Assembly (NCBI RefSeq): GCF_034140825.1
Contig: NC_089035.1
Location: 33,771,501-33,835,500, forward strand
Direction of reading: 5' to 3'
Length of the DNA: 64,000 bases
Source: Oryza sativa Japonica Group
Lineage: Eukaryota > Streptophyta > Magnoliopsida > Poales > Poaceae
Shown: positions 44,801-61,400 of the stretch, in pieces
Layout of the letters: each line of letters begins with the position of its first letter
Position numbering within the stretch: the first letter of the stretch is position 1
The notes under the pieces: model-generated
The model's input: the letters and a program-made list of their open reading frames with translations, nothing else
Databases searched by the model: none
Told to the model about the DNA's origin: nothing
Position numbers and translations under genes: made by a program

Positions 44801-45724
44801 CAAGTGTCGTGAATGCTTTTGGTTTGGTGAATCGCTCTAATTGTTTCCCGTATTCCTGCAGATCGAAACCGGTGCACTGTGCTTGCAACAAAAATTGTGG
44901 CTACAGAACTCTGTCAATGGAAGGAGTAGGGAGATGCTACAATAGAAATGATTTTTTTTCCTTTTTTTTTTCAGGGATACAACAGAAAGGAGTTGGTGGA
45001 AGAGTGAAATTGGAATTTATTATTCTCCAATTATTTTCTGTGAATCTGTTCTCAAATGTAGACAACATATCGTGGGGCAGATAAACCGGTGGAAATTCTC
45101 TGTGCCACCAATGATACAAGTACTTGAGTTGATGGATAGTCACTTCCCAGTCAACACAGGAGAATTGGTTTGATGCTTTGATGTTGATGGTACCACCATG
45201 GAGAATGCAAGTAAGAAGAAAGGTATTTATGGGTTAATGGTGCCACCACTGCGATCAGAAGAGTTCAAACAGTTAGTCACATGGTCAAAATTCAGCTATT
45301 GGGCCAAAAGAACTACATCCATTCTTGACCTAGTCAATAAGCAGCACTTATTCAATCAATTATTGTCTTATTGTTGTTCAATGTCATGTCATAGATTAGT
45401 TTCCTTGGCATGTGTTGACCGCAAGTCTGCAACGTAGACTTCACGGTAAAACACCATATGAAGTTCAAGCTGACAACTCTCAATGTATTGTCCAGAGAAG
45501 TTTTGTTATTTGGAACTGCGGCGAAAGGAATTTCCACGCTTTATTTCCAACCTGTCCTTCGGATGAATCTAGAGGTGTGCTAATATGCTTGTATTCTTTG
45601 CTTATTCCTTCATTTCAATCCCTATTCATCACTTTAGTTGTGTTTTTCTTTTCTGTTACTTAACCGTCTTTCAAATACAATTTGTTTTGGTTCAAAACTA
45701 GCTGATTGGTCTTTTCTGGGAGCC

Positions 45725-48700
45725 ATGATGTGGAAAAGGAGCTCTTGCAGGGAAGTTATTACTTTGCTGATTATGTCTTTGTGGTTAGAAAGATGTTTAG
45801 GAACAGACAGCATCTCTGCAAATGAAACACTTCCAGATGGGCAGACCATAGTGTCCATGAAAAATGTGTTTGTACTTGGTTTCTTTAGCCCTGGAGCTTC
45901 AAGTCATCGATATGTTGGTATATGGTACAGCAACCCAGTAAATAGAACAATCGTATGGGTTGCTAACAGGAACGAACCACTATTAGATGCTTCAGGAGTC
46001 CTTATGTTTGATGTTAATGGAAACCTGGTCATTGCGCATGGAGGCAGATCACTCATAGTGGCTTATGGACAAGGAACCAAAGACATGAAAGCCACAATCC
46101 TGGATTCTGGTAATCTTGCCCTGAGCAGCATGGCTAACCCATCAAGGTATATATGGCAGAGTTTTGATTCTCCTACTGATACATGGCTCCCTGAAATGAA
46201 GATTGGACTCAGGACAACAAACCAAACACTCATTTCATGGTCGAGCATTGATGACCCAGCAATGGGGGATTACAAACTTGGAATGGATCCTGCTGGGCTG
46301 TCACATCCTGCTGGGCTGTCACAATTCATTGTCTGGTGGAGAGGGAATAATTTTTGGACCAGTGGACACTGGAGTGGTGACATGTTTTCTCTCATCCCAG
46401 AACTAAAATTTTTTACCACCATCCCAATTTTCTTCAAATGTAACAATTCTACCAATGACATCACTTGCACATACTCTGCTAACCCATCCGATAGGATGAC
46501 AAAGATTGTTTTGAATTCAACTGGATCATTAAGCATCATGCAGTTTGATTCTCTTGAGAAATCATGGATTTTGTTATGGAGACAGCCAAGTACTTGTGAA
46601 GTTCATAACCTATGTGGAGCTTTTGGTATATGCAATGACAATGATGCAGTGCCTAAGTGTTATTGTACAAAAGGATTTGTTCCACAGGACATAATAGCAT
46701 ATACTAATGGGTATACCAGGGAGGGCTGCAACAGGCAGACCAAGCTGCAATGTAGCAGTGACGAGTTCTTTGAGATTCCTAATGTACGGCTTCCTGATAA
46801 TAGAAAGAAGCTGCCTGTTATGGGTCTTAGTGAGTGCAAACTGGCATGTTTGATGAACTGCTCTTGTACAGCTTATGCTTATTTGCAGTTGGATGGATGC
46901 AGCTTGTGGTATGGTGATCTTATGAACTTGCAGGATGGTTATGATGTTCATGGTGCAGGAACTCTATGCCTTCGTCTGGCAGCGTCAGAAGTAGAATCTG
47001 GAAGAAACTCAGGTAAGTATTGTATCTGTAGAAAGACTGCAAGAATTCAGCATATATCATGAAAAGTCTCAGTTATCTGCAAGTAGAGTTGTTTATGATA
47101 TCAAATTCTGTAGGCTCGGGTCACAAAATGCTTTGGATGGCGTGTGTGATTCCACCTGTTGTAGTTCTTTCCTTTTGCTCCCTTTCCTTTGTTCTTTGGA
47201 GAAGACGGAGTCAAAACAAAGGTACCAATATTAACTCATCATAACTGCAAACTGATGATAAAAACTGCATGCAATAACTATGCACAGCAGGTATAACACA
47301 TGAGGAGGATTATTTTGTTATTGTGCATCAGGTAAAGAAAATTTACATGCTCACCACTCCTTGATGACTCTGGATACGGACAGTGCAGTCAAACTTTGGG
47401 AGAGTGAAGAAGCAGGTTCTCAGTTTGTGCTGTTTTCCTTCTCCCAAATAGCAAATTCCACCAACAACTTTTCAGCTCAAAACAAGCTTGGTGAGGGGGG
47501 GTTTGGTCCTGTGTACAAGGTAACCTTTTCTTCAATTTCGTACTATCTGACTTATTAGCTGGCATGCTGAAGTTAGATTTGTGTCTGGGGCCTCTGGGTT
47601 TGCAATCTACATCTGCAGATTCAGTTTTAAGCAAGCAACAGTAGTGAAGGCCCGGTGAATTGATGCCTGGGCTTGCAATCTACACCTGCAGATTTAGTTT
47701 TAGCCAAGTAACAGTAGTGATGACCCCTACCAATATACCACACAATTCAATAAATTTGGATTTTGGAGAGCTAGAGGAATGGAATATATAATTATTCCAA
47801 CCATGAAGCCTGAGTTCTTTTCTATTTTAGGGGAGACAGATCTGAGTGGAATAATCTTTCGGGAATATATTTCTTTGTTATGTACACAAAATGTACAAGT
47901 GGATAACCAACCCCTGCTTGACAAGTCACATCAAATAAAACCTGTCGTAGCACCTCTACTTATTACACAATGGTATTCGCAATAGAACTAGCGCTAACTT
48001 GAGGTGTAGTGGCTTAGGAGTGTTCCCCTCAAACTCAAGCATGCAAGGCAACTTTTCACCATAAACATCTAATATAACTCGAGTTAGATTAAACATCTAA
48101 TATAACTCGAGTTAGGAATGATCAGTTTGTTTAAACATCACGAGTTTGCAAGCACAACAGAGTTTGTTCAAGCCAGTGGTCAAAGATGGTAGCCTGTAAG
48201 CTTTTCATAATTGATGTTGTGACCAAAGTTCATTGCCCCTTTTGTTGGGAGGGCTATAGGGGAATTTAGGTAGGTGGGTACTACTGAAGCGGTATGGGGC
48301 AAAAGAGCAATTGAGTTGGTGTCGGAAAAAAAACAGGTGAGAATGAGAAACTAGAGGGAAAGGAGTTGTTTTTTGTTTGGTGGGGGATGAGTAGTAGGGT
48401 GGTGTGAGAAACGCCTAGGGGTCTTCCGGCTAGCTCCACAAAGTGGTGGGCTAGACGACCTGGGTTCGAAGCCTCACCCCTTCTAATTATTTGATATTAA
48501 GTCCTTCCCTAATATTCGTGTCTTTTTGAGTAGTAGGGTGGTGTAATCACAGTAAACTTTGCGAAGTTGACTATGGGCAGTGACTTACCAAGTTCAGAGC
48601 CTCATGTCTCTTATGTCATTAATTAACTAGCAAAATAAAAAAAATCTACCTAATCCCTGTGAAGTATGCTTATTCGTCCACTTAGCCTTCTTAGACCTCG

Positions 48701-50540
48701 TCTGGATGGGTCTCAATCCCTGGCGATCCATGGCTGGGATTTTGAACTAAAAACCTGGCCCTTATAACAAGGTCTCAAGTGCATAATCAGGTATTTTATC
48801 CCTTGACTGTGTAAGGAGGTAATTTTGCCTCTGTGTCAAATAACATGGCTGACACATTACCATCACGTTATGTTAAAAAATAATAAGGTCCACTTGTTAA
48901 GTTGTCAGAGGCAAGCTTAATTCCCCTTCAAAAATTCCTCGGCAGGACCTACTCATCACTTTGATATAGAGACTGATTGTTAATTAAAATATTTTTAGTT
49001 GCCGAGTTGGTCTTAATTGCTCCAAATCATGTCCTGTGTGACTGTCAAAACCGCTCAACGTCACTGGCCACGTGTCAAAACCATCTCCAAAACCCAGCCC
49101 AGAGGATTAAATAGACTTTTTCCCATAAACAAAACTTGATACATTAGTTTACAAGATTATTTGCAATAAATTGTGTACAGTTGAACATATCACCCTCTTT
49201 ATTTAATATCGATACTCATTTGTGCTTCATGTCAAGCAACAGTTATGCTGTTTTTACAAATACATCTTAGATTTAAGAGCATCAGGCCACCAAAGTGCAA
49301 GTTCTGTGGCATTCAGTTATTTTGCCTTGAAACAGTCTCTACGATTTAACCTTTTCGAACCATTATCCAGGGAAACTTACCTGATAGGCAGGATATTGCT
49401 GTCAAGAGGCTTGCAACAAATTCGGGACAAGGGTTAGTTGAATTTAAGAATGAGGTCCTGCTGATAGCAAAACTTCAACACGTAAATTTGGTTAGGCTTT
49501 TAGGCTGCTGCATCCAAGGGGAAGAAAAGATACTTATCTACGAGTACATGCCAAATAAAAGCTTGGATTTCTTCCTCTTTGGTGTGTTCTCTTTTCCTTT
49601 CTTAATGTATGTCCTTTATCCCCCACCCCTTACCCCTTCCCAATAGCTTTCTTTAAATAACTAGTTTGTTGTGTCTTCTTAAAGAAAAATCAAGAAGTGT
49701 GGTATTGGACTGGAGAAAGCGAATACATATAATTGAAGGAATTGCTCATGGTCTTCTTTATCTTCACAAACATTCTAGACTGAGAATTATTCATAGGGAC
49801 TTGAAAGCAAGCAACATTCTGTTAGACATTGATATGAACCCTAAGATCTCTGATTTTGGCTTGGCGAGAATATTTGGCTCTAAAGAAACTCAAGCTAATA
49901 CAAACAGGGTTGTTGGGACATAGTAAGTATTGCCTGCTTCAAATTTGCATTCGGCACATACACTGAATAGGTGCATTGACAAATGGATGTTGAATTCACT
50001 GGACTATTGTTTTTTTTTTCAGTGGTTACATGGCTCCTGAGTATGCCATGCAAGGCATTTTCTCGGTTAAGTCTGATGTGTTTAGCTTTGGGGTGTTGCT
50101 TTTGGAGATCGTCAGCGGAATGAGAAATGCAGGATCCCACCGACGTGGGCGCTCTCTTAACCTCCTTGGTCATGTCAGTAGTCTCTACATTTCTGAAACA
50201 ATGTCACAAATAAATAGCTAGCTGATACTGAACTTTTCAGGCCTGGGAGTTATGGAGGGAAGGCAGATGGTTTGATCTCGTTGATCCATCAACACGTGAT
50301 GCATATCCTGAGCATAGGGTACTGAGATGTGTTCATGTTGGCCTGATGTGCGTCCAAGAGAACGCTGTTGATCGTCCCACTATGAGCGATGTCATCTCAA
50401 TGCTTACTAGCGAAAGCATCACCTTACCTGATCCTAGGCAGCCTGCTTTCCTCTCCATTGTGCTTCCAGCCGAAATGGATGCCCATGATGGATCCTTTTC
50501 TCAAAATGCAATGACAATTACTGATCTGGAGGGTAGATAA
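45725..50540 (+). CDS. S-domain (G-type lectin) receptor-like kinase A, intact
   Basis: Seven exons, 45725-47012, 47114-47221, 47332-47519, 49371-49581, 49685-49922, 50023-50173 and 50241-50540, join in frame to 827 aa, the standard SRK-type structure. Order: signal peptide ([17 protein letters not shown]); B-lectin domain with [21 protein letters not shown]-locus glycoprotein domain with CGAFGIC; PAN/apple domain with [16 protein letters not shown]; transmembrane helix about 435-458; kinase. Kinase residues: glycine loop [11 protein letters not shown] at the exon 3 end, Lys540 (IAVKRL), HRDLKASN with Asp637 (RD type), DFG Asp655, and GYMAPEYA. It should act at the plasma membrane as a Ser/Thr kinase sensing an extracellular ligand, unknown here; related SD1 kinases act in defence and, in Brassicaceae, self-incompatibility. 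Intron 3 (1.85 kb) holds a p-SINE1. An 18-bp in-frame tandem repeat sits at 46289-46324. Confidence 0.92.
47590..47723 (+). repeat. Tandem repeat in intron 3 of kinase A
   Basis: Two copies of about 62 bp, offset by 72: 'tgcaatctacatctgcagat' and 'tgcaatctacacctgcagat', each continuing to 'acagtagtga'. They differ at several positions, so this is not recent. Confidence 0.75.
48406..48526 (+). mobile_element. p-SINE1 with an 18-bp target duplication
   Basis: The 121-bp element contains 'cctaggggtcttccggctag', then the Pol III B box GGTTCGAAGCC, and ends in a short T run, the features of rice p-SINE1. The target TGAGTAGTAGGGTGGTGT is duplicated exactly at 48388-48405 and 48527-48544. It lies in the sense direction in intron 3 of kinase A. 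Confidence 0.9.
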
Positions 50541-50756
50541 TAATATCATGTCCACCTGTCCAGCATATGCTGTTCTTAAAGCTTGATCAAATCCATTTGG
50601 CATAATGTATTGTATGTTCTTACAGCTGGACATGCTTATTGATTGACAGAGAAAAATCTGAAAATTGATGAGTTTCACTGTGGGTGCCGTATGACATAGT
50701 TACGTGAATTTCTTTAGATTTTCCTCGCTTGCTAAGTTCTTTTTCTGCTCTAGTTA

Positions 50757-51316
50757 CTCCATCCATTCCAAGTTCCAAATTGATCTACATTTTTCATAAG
50801 TACACCAAGACCAAGAAAAACTAATAACTCTCTCATACTATATTTATTCTAGCAACAAACTCAATGCATGTACTATCCCAACTATTTTCTAGCCAATAGC
50901 AAATCAAAATATTGCATGTGGGTCATAAATACTTGTGTGTATGGATGCATGCATCAATGCCTATTTACTCTAATGCACAAATAACGAATAGACTTAATAA
51001 ATGAACACAAATATGTACTCCCTCCGGGTTGAAAATACTTGTTGTTTTGGACAAGGGTACGGTCTCCAAAAAAAACTTTGATCACTATTTTCTATTATAA
51101 TATGTATAAAAGTGTTAACAAATATATGATCTTATTAAAGTACTTTTTAAGACTAAGCTATATATGTAATTATTTTAAAAATGATTCATAACTAAAGATT
51201 CTAAAATTTGACCTCACCCTTGTCCAAAATGACAAGTATTATCAGCCCGGAGAGAGTAGATCATTTAGGAATAACCTCAAAATATCTATATGTAGATTAA
51301 TTTGGAATGGATGGAG
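50757..51316. mobile_element. Stowaway MITE (outer) between the two kinases
   Basis: Ends CTCCATCCATTCCAAGTTCC and the complement of TTTGGAATGGATGGAG pair, and 'gatctaca' pairs with 'tgtagat'. TA flanks at 50755-50756 and 51317-51318. It is split by a second Stowaway at 51018-51256. Confidence 0.8.
51018..51256. mobile_element. Stowaway MITE nested in the outer one
   Basis: Ends CTCCCTCCGGGTTGAAAATA and AGCCCGGAGAGAG are inverted repeats; TA flanks at 51016-51017 and 51257-51258. 'acttgttgttttggacaagg' pairs with 'ccttgtccaaaatgacaag' near the other end. Confidence 0.8.
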
Positions 51317-51459
51317 TATCTCGCAAACGATACGAAGATATCCAGTACTGGGATACAATAGTGTAATTTAACTGGTCGGATGTCCCGGTGGCTTCTTCCT
51401 GATTATCCTCGCTGATTACGTCAGAAAAATAGGCTGGAAAAAGCATGAGATGAGACATG

Positions 51460-51800
51460 CTTACGTCATTTGTGCGCCAGAGATATTTGTTAGCCCAGTA
51501 GGCTTTGACGGCCCAGATTTGAAAATAGGCACAACTCGCGGCCGATGGGAAAGGGTTGACCCAAGGCCCACCAAACGCTGCCCCTCACTGGGACCGCGGC
51601 TCCGCCATGGCTCGTCGTCGTCGTTGGCGGCGGCGGCGGCGGCAGCGGGGCGGAGACGAGGAGGAGGAAGAGGAAGCGCAGGTGAGGTGGTGTCTTCACG
51701 CTTAGTACCTAGTGATGTCCTGTTGGGCGTCATTTCGTTTCACCCCAGCACCAATTTCGGTTTCGTATCGTCTTGTTCCAAAGGCCAATGCCTGCAAGTT
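51460..51800 (+). repeat. GC-rich 5' block of receptor kinase B (paralogous with 44440-44800)
   Basis: It contains the same ordered landmarks as the block upstream of kinase A, including ATGGCTCGTCG at 51607 and an AAGCGCAG|GTGAGGTG donor near 51681. Probably a 5' UTR exon duplicated with the gene. Confidence 0.6.
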
Positions 51801-52737
51801 TTGTGATTCCTATGTTTCTGTGAATTATTCCAATCTGGCGTAACATCCTTGTACCGCAAGCGAGATTACCAAACATGGTTGAGATAAGGGACTGGATTGA
51901 TGGAAGAAGAGAAAGATCGTATAACCGGATGGAGTTGGGGAAGAGGGAAGCTGGAGTTAGTTCTCCGATTGTTCTCTTATATTGCATATAGCTCTTCTCA
52001 AAATGTTTATTTCTTCTTTTTAGTCTTCCATAATCCATGGTCATCTCGTTTTTTGAAATATTTGTTTGGTTTGCGCGACCGCATCTTGCGGAGTGGAGGT
52101 TACGTTACGTTGCTTGTATGTCGCCAGGGAGCAGAAGTGTGGGATGGAGAATATAGATTAGTCAGGTCGGAGCTGATGGTATCATGGAAGGGCCGATGAT
52201 TATTCAGGGTACAGCAGGTAAGGGACTCAAGAGAGACGAGAATTTTGTGGTATTAAAGTGTACCGTGGAATTGGTATGGACTCAATTTTTGGTCCATAAT
52301 ATAACGATGACTGTAGTTCATCTGGTCTTGGAGCACAATAGTCAAAGTCAAAAGTGGTATGCTCCTTTTGTCCTTCAGTTGTGGACCATGTTTCTGTTGC
52401 AATAATTTGGGAAAGAAGATATACTATTATACCACCATGGAAGTTTAGCAGGAGCACATGTGAAGATTTAATTTGGATATTGCTTGTTTTCTTTCTATAA
52501 CAAGAGTAAGGTATCGTGTTTCCCATGTTCTCTCTTGTAGATTCATTCCTCACAAGCAATCTTGTTTGGAGAGTTGATCTTCCAAGGAACTAAGGTATGA
52601 AACTTATGCTTGAGTATGCCTCCTACTAGTTCAATCTACTCCCTCCTTGCATTGAACTGGCCTTTTTAAGTTTTAACCCACTACTTGCTTTGATCTAGAT
52701 TGTTACGATTGAGCCGCTACCTATATGAGATAGGCGG

Positions 52738-56784
<4,047 letters not shown>

Positions 56785-57500
56785 TATCATGTCAATTAAT
56801 TGATGCCTCTTAATTGAACCTTCCTGATGTGAAACTCTAAAGAACTTAGCAACCGGGTATGTTTTGCAAGGGCGGTCAGAGGTGTATCTATACGGTATCT
56901 ACATAGAGCTTAGAGGGGTAGGGCCGTAGGGGTGGGTACAATTTTCCCGAAAACCGCACACCGAACCGAAACAACAGTTTTCTCGGTGTTTGGAGTGACG
57001 TTCGGTTTTCCTTTTTACATACTTGGGTGATCGGTGTGTGGCTCGGCTTTTGTTAAGTTGAAACCGATAATACCGTATAAACCGAGGTCTATATTGTAAC
57101 CTTATGTTGGCTCAGCAATTCAGGCCCAAGTCAGTTCAAGACCCATACCAACTCAAGAGAGACAAGCAGATGCGATCCTGCCTGGCCGCATGCGCGTGTG
57201 CCAATTAAGCCATTAGTCTCTCACCGCTCGTCTGATTGTCTCCTTGTATATCTAAGGCTAAATTGACTCCTACTCATATGCACCACCTAATTATTCGGTA
57301 AAAACGAATAACCGATAAACCGAACCAAATGTGATCGGCTCTATCGGTTCAGTTCTATTTTGCCCTGATCTTAGTTCGGTGGTCATTTTCCAAAAAACCG
57401 ATCTATAGATAAATCGGTTCAACCGGGGAAACCGAATGCCCACTCTAAAGGGATGCACAGCTCGATCTTATTTCGCCTCATTACCCTGTATAAATGTGCT
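56785..57500. other. Spacer with a probable DNA-transposon remnant
   Basis: The part at about 56933-57447 starts GGGGTGGGTAC, ends ATGCCCACTC, and is full of 'aaccgaaccgaa'-like motifs, resembling a common plant hAT-type repeat. No coding region. Confidence 0.4.
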
Positions 57501-57502
57501 TT

Positions 57503-58910
57503 TTTTTTAATATGTAAGGAGCGCATATTTGTATTAAGAAAAATAAAGGTTATTTACAAACCGAAGCAAACTCAAAAATGAAGGGGACATGGTACTGGAA
57601 ATCTGAGCACTTAAGACTATTCTCGCTAAACTAGATAAGGACGACCCAAAGCGAAAACTACAGGCTTAACATCGGCAACGCCTCATGCGTCAACCGCCAA
57701 AGAGCAACTTCGGCCACCATTGCATGCGCCACCTCTGCCCATGTTCTTTTTTGCGAATTGAAGACCGGTTGTTCCTCTCCTTCTAGATGGTCCAGGCAAC
57801 AAGTGTCGCGATGGTGTCAAAACCCCGCCTGCTGGCTCGTGCAACCTTCAAACGAGAGTTACAAAACCAGAGATTAAAGGACTCTTCGCTCACGGGCAGG
57901 CATTACGGCAACCCAATCTTGGAGAGAACGACCCCACCATAGTTGGCAAGATTCCGGGCAAGCGACCAGAATGTGATCGATGCTTTCGTCGTGTTGATCA
58001 CAGAGCACACAACGATAAGGATGCGGCAACCCTCGAGATCACAGACGGTCTGTCGTCCAACATCTCTTCATCGCGACCAGCCAAATGAAATAACGACACT
58101 TCGGAGGGGCTAGAGTCTTCCAAACAGGTTTGCAATTCTCCCCACAAACGGCACGTAGTATGCTGATTTGGAGGAGTAGGCTCCTGAAGCTTCCCATCTC
58201 CAAATAAATGCATCCGACCGATCAAGCAGCTGCACCGACGACCTCAACAAGCTCCATAAATTGAAGGTATTATAGGAATGCTTGCATACCCAAAGCTCCG
58301 GAGCATTCCCTAACCCATTGCTGATTGTGCAGAGCTTCAGCCACCGTTCTACGGCGACGGATCCTCACAGGACTGCCGCAAAGACAGCCGGGGCGATGCA
58401 ACGGATGGATGAGGCCTCCAGCCAGTTGTCCATCCAAAAGAGAATAGATTCACCATTGCCCAGTGTGCTGATCGTGGAGACTGCCATGAAACTTCGCTCT
58501 TTCTCAAAAACTGGTAAATGAAGGCCATGCCACGGTCTTTTTGGTGCAGTACGTTCTAGCCAAATACACTGTGATCTCAAGGCAATGCCCATGCGCTCCA
58601 AATTAGGTACTCCTAGGCCACCATATTGTTTTAGAGCACAGACACTTCCCCAGGCTACTCGGCATTTGCTGGTTGCCGCCATGCGTACTGGCTTTGCCAG
58701 CCCAAAGAAATCCCCTTCTAATCTTGTCGATTCCTTTAATTACCCACTTCGGAGCATCAAGGGCAATTAGCAGGTAGATGGGGATGGCGCTTAGTACGGC
58801 GTTTACCATGGTGATGCGACTGACCGATGACATCTGACCAGATTGCCAGAGCGGCAGACGACACACGACCTTGTCAACGAAGGGCTGAAGGTCCTCTTTC
58901 TTTAGCCTGT
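57503..58910 (-). mobile_element. LINE remnant (L1 type), 5'-truncated
   Basis: It starts at a poly(T) run (57501-57509) followed by a small hairpin AATATG...CATATT and 'tgtattaag'. Minus-strand translations give the end of the LINE reverse transcriptase region: RLPLWQSGQMSSVSRITMVN, AVLSAIPIYLLIALDAPKWV and IDKIRRGFLWAGKAS, then LKQYGGLGVPNLERMGIALR and ILFWMDNWLEASSI, then a zf-RVT stretch near 58000. The pieces lie in different frames, so it is dead. It has the same orientation as the LINE in kinase B but clearly different sequence. Confidence 0.85.
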
Positions 58911-59381
58911 TTCTACAATCTGGTGATATATGTATGGCATGGTCGTTTTGTATGCCCCTCAGTTCAGATACATAATATTTAATATGTCACATCTAATTTT
59001 AGGTATTATATTTTAGGACAGATGGAGTAGTAAATGTATTCTAAGATGACGGTGACATCCGTTTAATCTGACCGTGTGCAGTCAACTCGGAGCCGAGGTG
59101 GACTAAGTCAGCAGCTTGCGACGCCCCTCCATAATTTGCTGTGTTCACAATGTATTCGCGCCATATATAGACAAACTCTGCCTAATCCTGTCCTGGACGC
59201 AAGGCGCAAGCCGTCTGAGCCTTCAGCGAGAAACGAGCTGGCCATCTCTCCTCACCCTATTTTTGTGCTAAGTACTCCTAATTAAAGTTCGGTCTGCCAA
59301 TTGAGTATTGACAACAGTGCAACAGAAAGTTCGAATCGGCCGATGATGCAAGCAAACGATACACGGAGAGTGCCAGCCTCG
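58911..59381. other. Spacer
   Basis: Positions 58975-59030 resemble the right end of a Stowaway element ('attttaggacagatggagta'). Nothing else recognised. The final nine bases are the target duplication of the Pack-MULE. Confidence 0.4.
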
Positions 59382-60898
59382 GAGGTTTTTACCTGTGTGC
59401 CATTAAAAAAGATGACCCTACCTCTGTGCCACTAAAAAGTTCGAGCCTCCCTCTATGCCATCGTCGAACTTTATCGCGCCCTCCACACCATTCCGTCTGT
59501 TTTTTTTTTGTTCTAACGGTGGTAACGGTACAGCCAAATGATTTAGTTGCCCTTAGACTTGAGAGGAAGGGTTGGAGATGGCAGCAGCGGCGGACGCAAC
59601 GACAGCGATGACCATCGACTTCCTCCGCGCGCGCGCCTCCTCTCCGAGCGCTCCGTCTCCCACTTCGCCTACCACCAGGGGCTCGCTGCCTCCACGCTCC
59701 TCGTCGCCTCGCTCGCCGCCAGGGGGTGGGACCTGCGCCGCCACATGGTCGTCGGCGCCCCGGCGTTCGCCCTCCTCTTCGCCGCCTCCCTCGCCGGCGT
59801 GGCCAACGGCGACATCCCCTCGCTCGCCGCCGACCCCGCCGCCGCCGCATCCCCTCGCTCGCCGCCGACATCTCTCCTGGCCTCTCTCTGTGGCGCTCTC
59901 TCTAGCCTCTCTCTGCCGCCGACCATCTCCATCGTCACCGTCGGGAGCGAGGTCCTCGAGTCCGGGGACGCCCCCTCGCGGCCGTCGGCCGCCGCCGTCG
60001 AACCTGCGCCCAGCCGCCGCACAGCACCGGTCGCCGGCCTCGCCGCGCCTCCCCACCCTTCCTGGTCGCCGCGGCCACGGAGGGGGAGCCGCCTCCGCCG
60101 GCGAGCTCGCGCTCCTCGGCCCCGCCGGAGAGGCGCTCATCACCGTGCGCCGCCGCCGCCGCATAGAGGCGGCGTCTCGTCCCGCACGCAGCAGCGCTTG
60201 TAGGAGCGCGGACGAGGACGCCACCGCCGAGGAAGGGATGGACTGGGAAGGGGAGCCGCTGGGGTTCGAGGTGTCGACGACGCCGATACCCGAGCTGCCG
60301 GACCCGGAGACGACGACTGGTCGTCCCCCGCCAGTGCCGTCCCCCCGCCGCCGCGTCGACGACGGCACCGCCCTGCTCACCGCCGCGTCGAACCGCCTCC
60401 ACGGCCACGTCGGGGTGCACGACGGCATTCTCTTCCACCGGCGCCGACGTCTCCGCCGAGTCGAGCCAGCGACGCCGCCAGCTGCCTCCCCATCCGGCGC
60501 CCGACCGCCTCCTGCCTAGCGCTCCATCGATGGTGCTCCCCGGTCGTCGCCCAACCCATGCCGCTGCAATCGGACACCGCCTGCGTCGGCGCGCCGACCG
60601 TCTCCGCCGCGCCAAGCACCAGGCGCCGCCGTGCCCGGCCGTCGCCGCTTGTGTGCACTCGCGCGTGGGAGAAAGGGGGAAGGAGCGAGAGGAAGAAACT
60701 GGAAGAAAGGGCAATAGGGACATTTTTTCTACTTGGGCCCACATGTCAGAGCTGCCAAACGGATAAACCCTCACAGAATAGCGACGGAATGGTGTGGAGG
60801 GCGCGATAAAGTTCGACGATGACATAGAGGGAAGCTCGAACTTTTTAGTGGCACAGAGACATAGGTCATTTTTTTAATGGCATACGGGTAAAAACCTC
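59382..60898. mobile_element. Pack-MULE with captured GC-rich gene fragments
   Basis: Terminal inverted repeats of about 115 bp: GAGGTTTTTACCTGTGTGCC on the left and the complement of GGCATACGGGTAAAAACCTC on the right, both continuing through 'aaaaagttcgagc', 'actttatcgcgccctcca' and 'caccattccgt'. The 9-bp target CCAGCCTCG is duplicated exactly at 59373-59381 and 60899-60907, the Mutator hallmark. There is no transposase. The interior (59520-60740) is very GC-rich and reads like pieces of host genes: RLLSERSVSHFAYHQGLAAS and DLRRHMVVGAPAFALLFAAS near 59630-59800, and EEGMDWEGEPLGFEVSTTPI near 60230-60290 in another frame. An open frame of about 313 codons from ATG 59578 crosses these pieces. 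Parent genes are unknown. Confidence 0.92.
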
Positions 60899-60907
60899 CC
60901 AGCCTCG

Positions 60908-61400
60908 AGCCCTCGACTCGGGTCTCACATGCGCTCGCCATAGAATAGTTCGACCAGGACGGCTCGATCTGCCTACGACCATCGTCACCAACTCGCCTAC
61001 CAGAACCAGCTGTTCCGTTGACCGGACCACCAACGCTGATCTATTACTAATACTATTGTTCTGTTCGATGTTTCGATTTTTTTTTCTAATCACAAGTTTG
61101 ATTAAATTTATAGAAAAATATAATATATTTCTAACACAAAATAAATATATTATAAAAATATATTCACATATTAAATTTAATGAAATAAATTTGGTATCGT
61201 ATTACTAATTTTTTTAATAAGTTTGATCAATAAAAAAAATACTTTTTAAAAAAAGTTAAAGCAACTTATAATATAAACCAGAAGAAGTGCAATTTCCTTA
61301 TCCTACTACTACCAACATGCATACGCAGCGGCGGACGGCAGCCGAAACGTGGGATTAGAATCCATCATCGAATCTAATGGGGAAACTGTTTTAAACACTC
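60908..61400. other. Spacer with a decayed Stowaway-like stretch
   Basis: AT-rich sequence at about 61070-61290 carries the usual Stowaway interior text ('caagtttgattaaatttata' to 'caacttataatataaac') but poor ends. No gene. Confidence 0.4.

Noticed and set aside
48421-48480. A tRNA gene suggested by a perfect B box
   Set aside because: There is no cloverleaf. The sequence is p-SINE1, bounded by an 18-bp target duplication.
59578-60519. A real host gene of 313 codons
   Set aside because: It lies wholly between the inverted repeats of a Pack-MULE, crosses fragments in different ancestral frames and has a low-complexity middle. I keep it only as a possible chimeric product.
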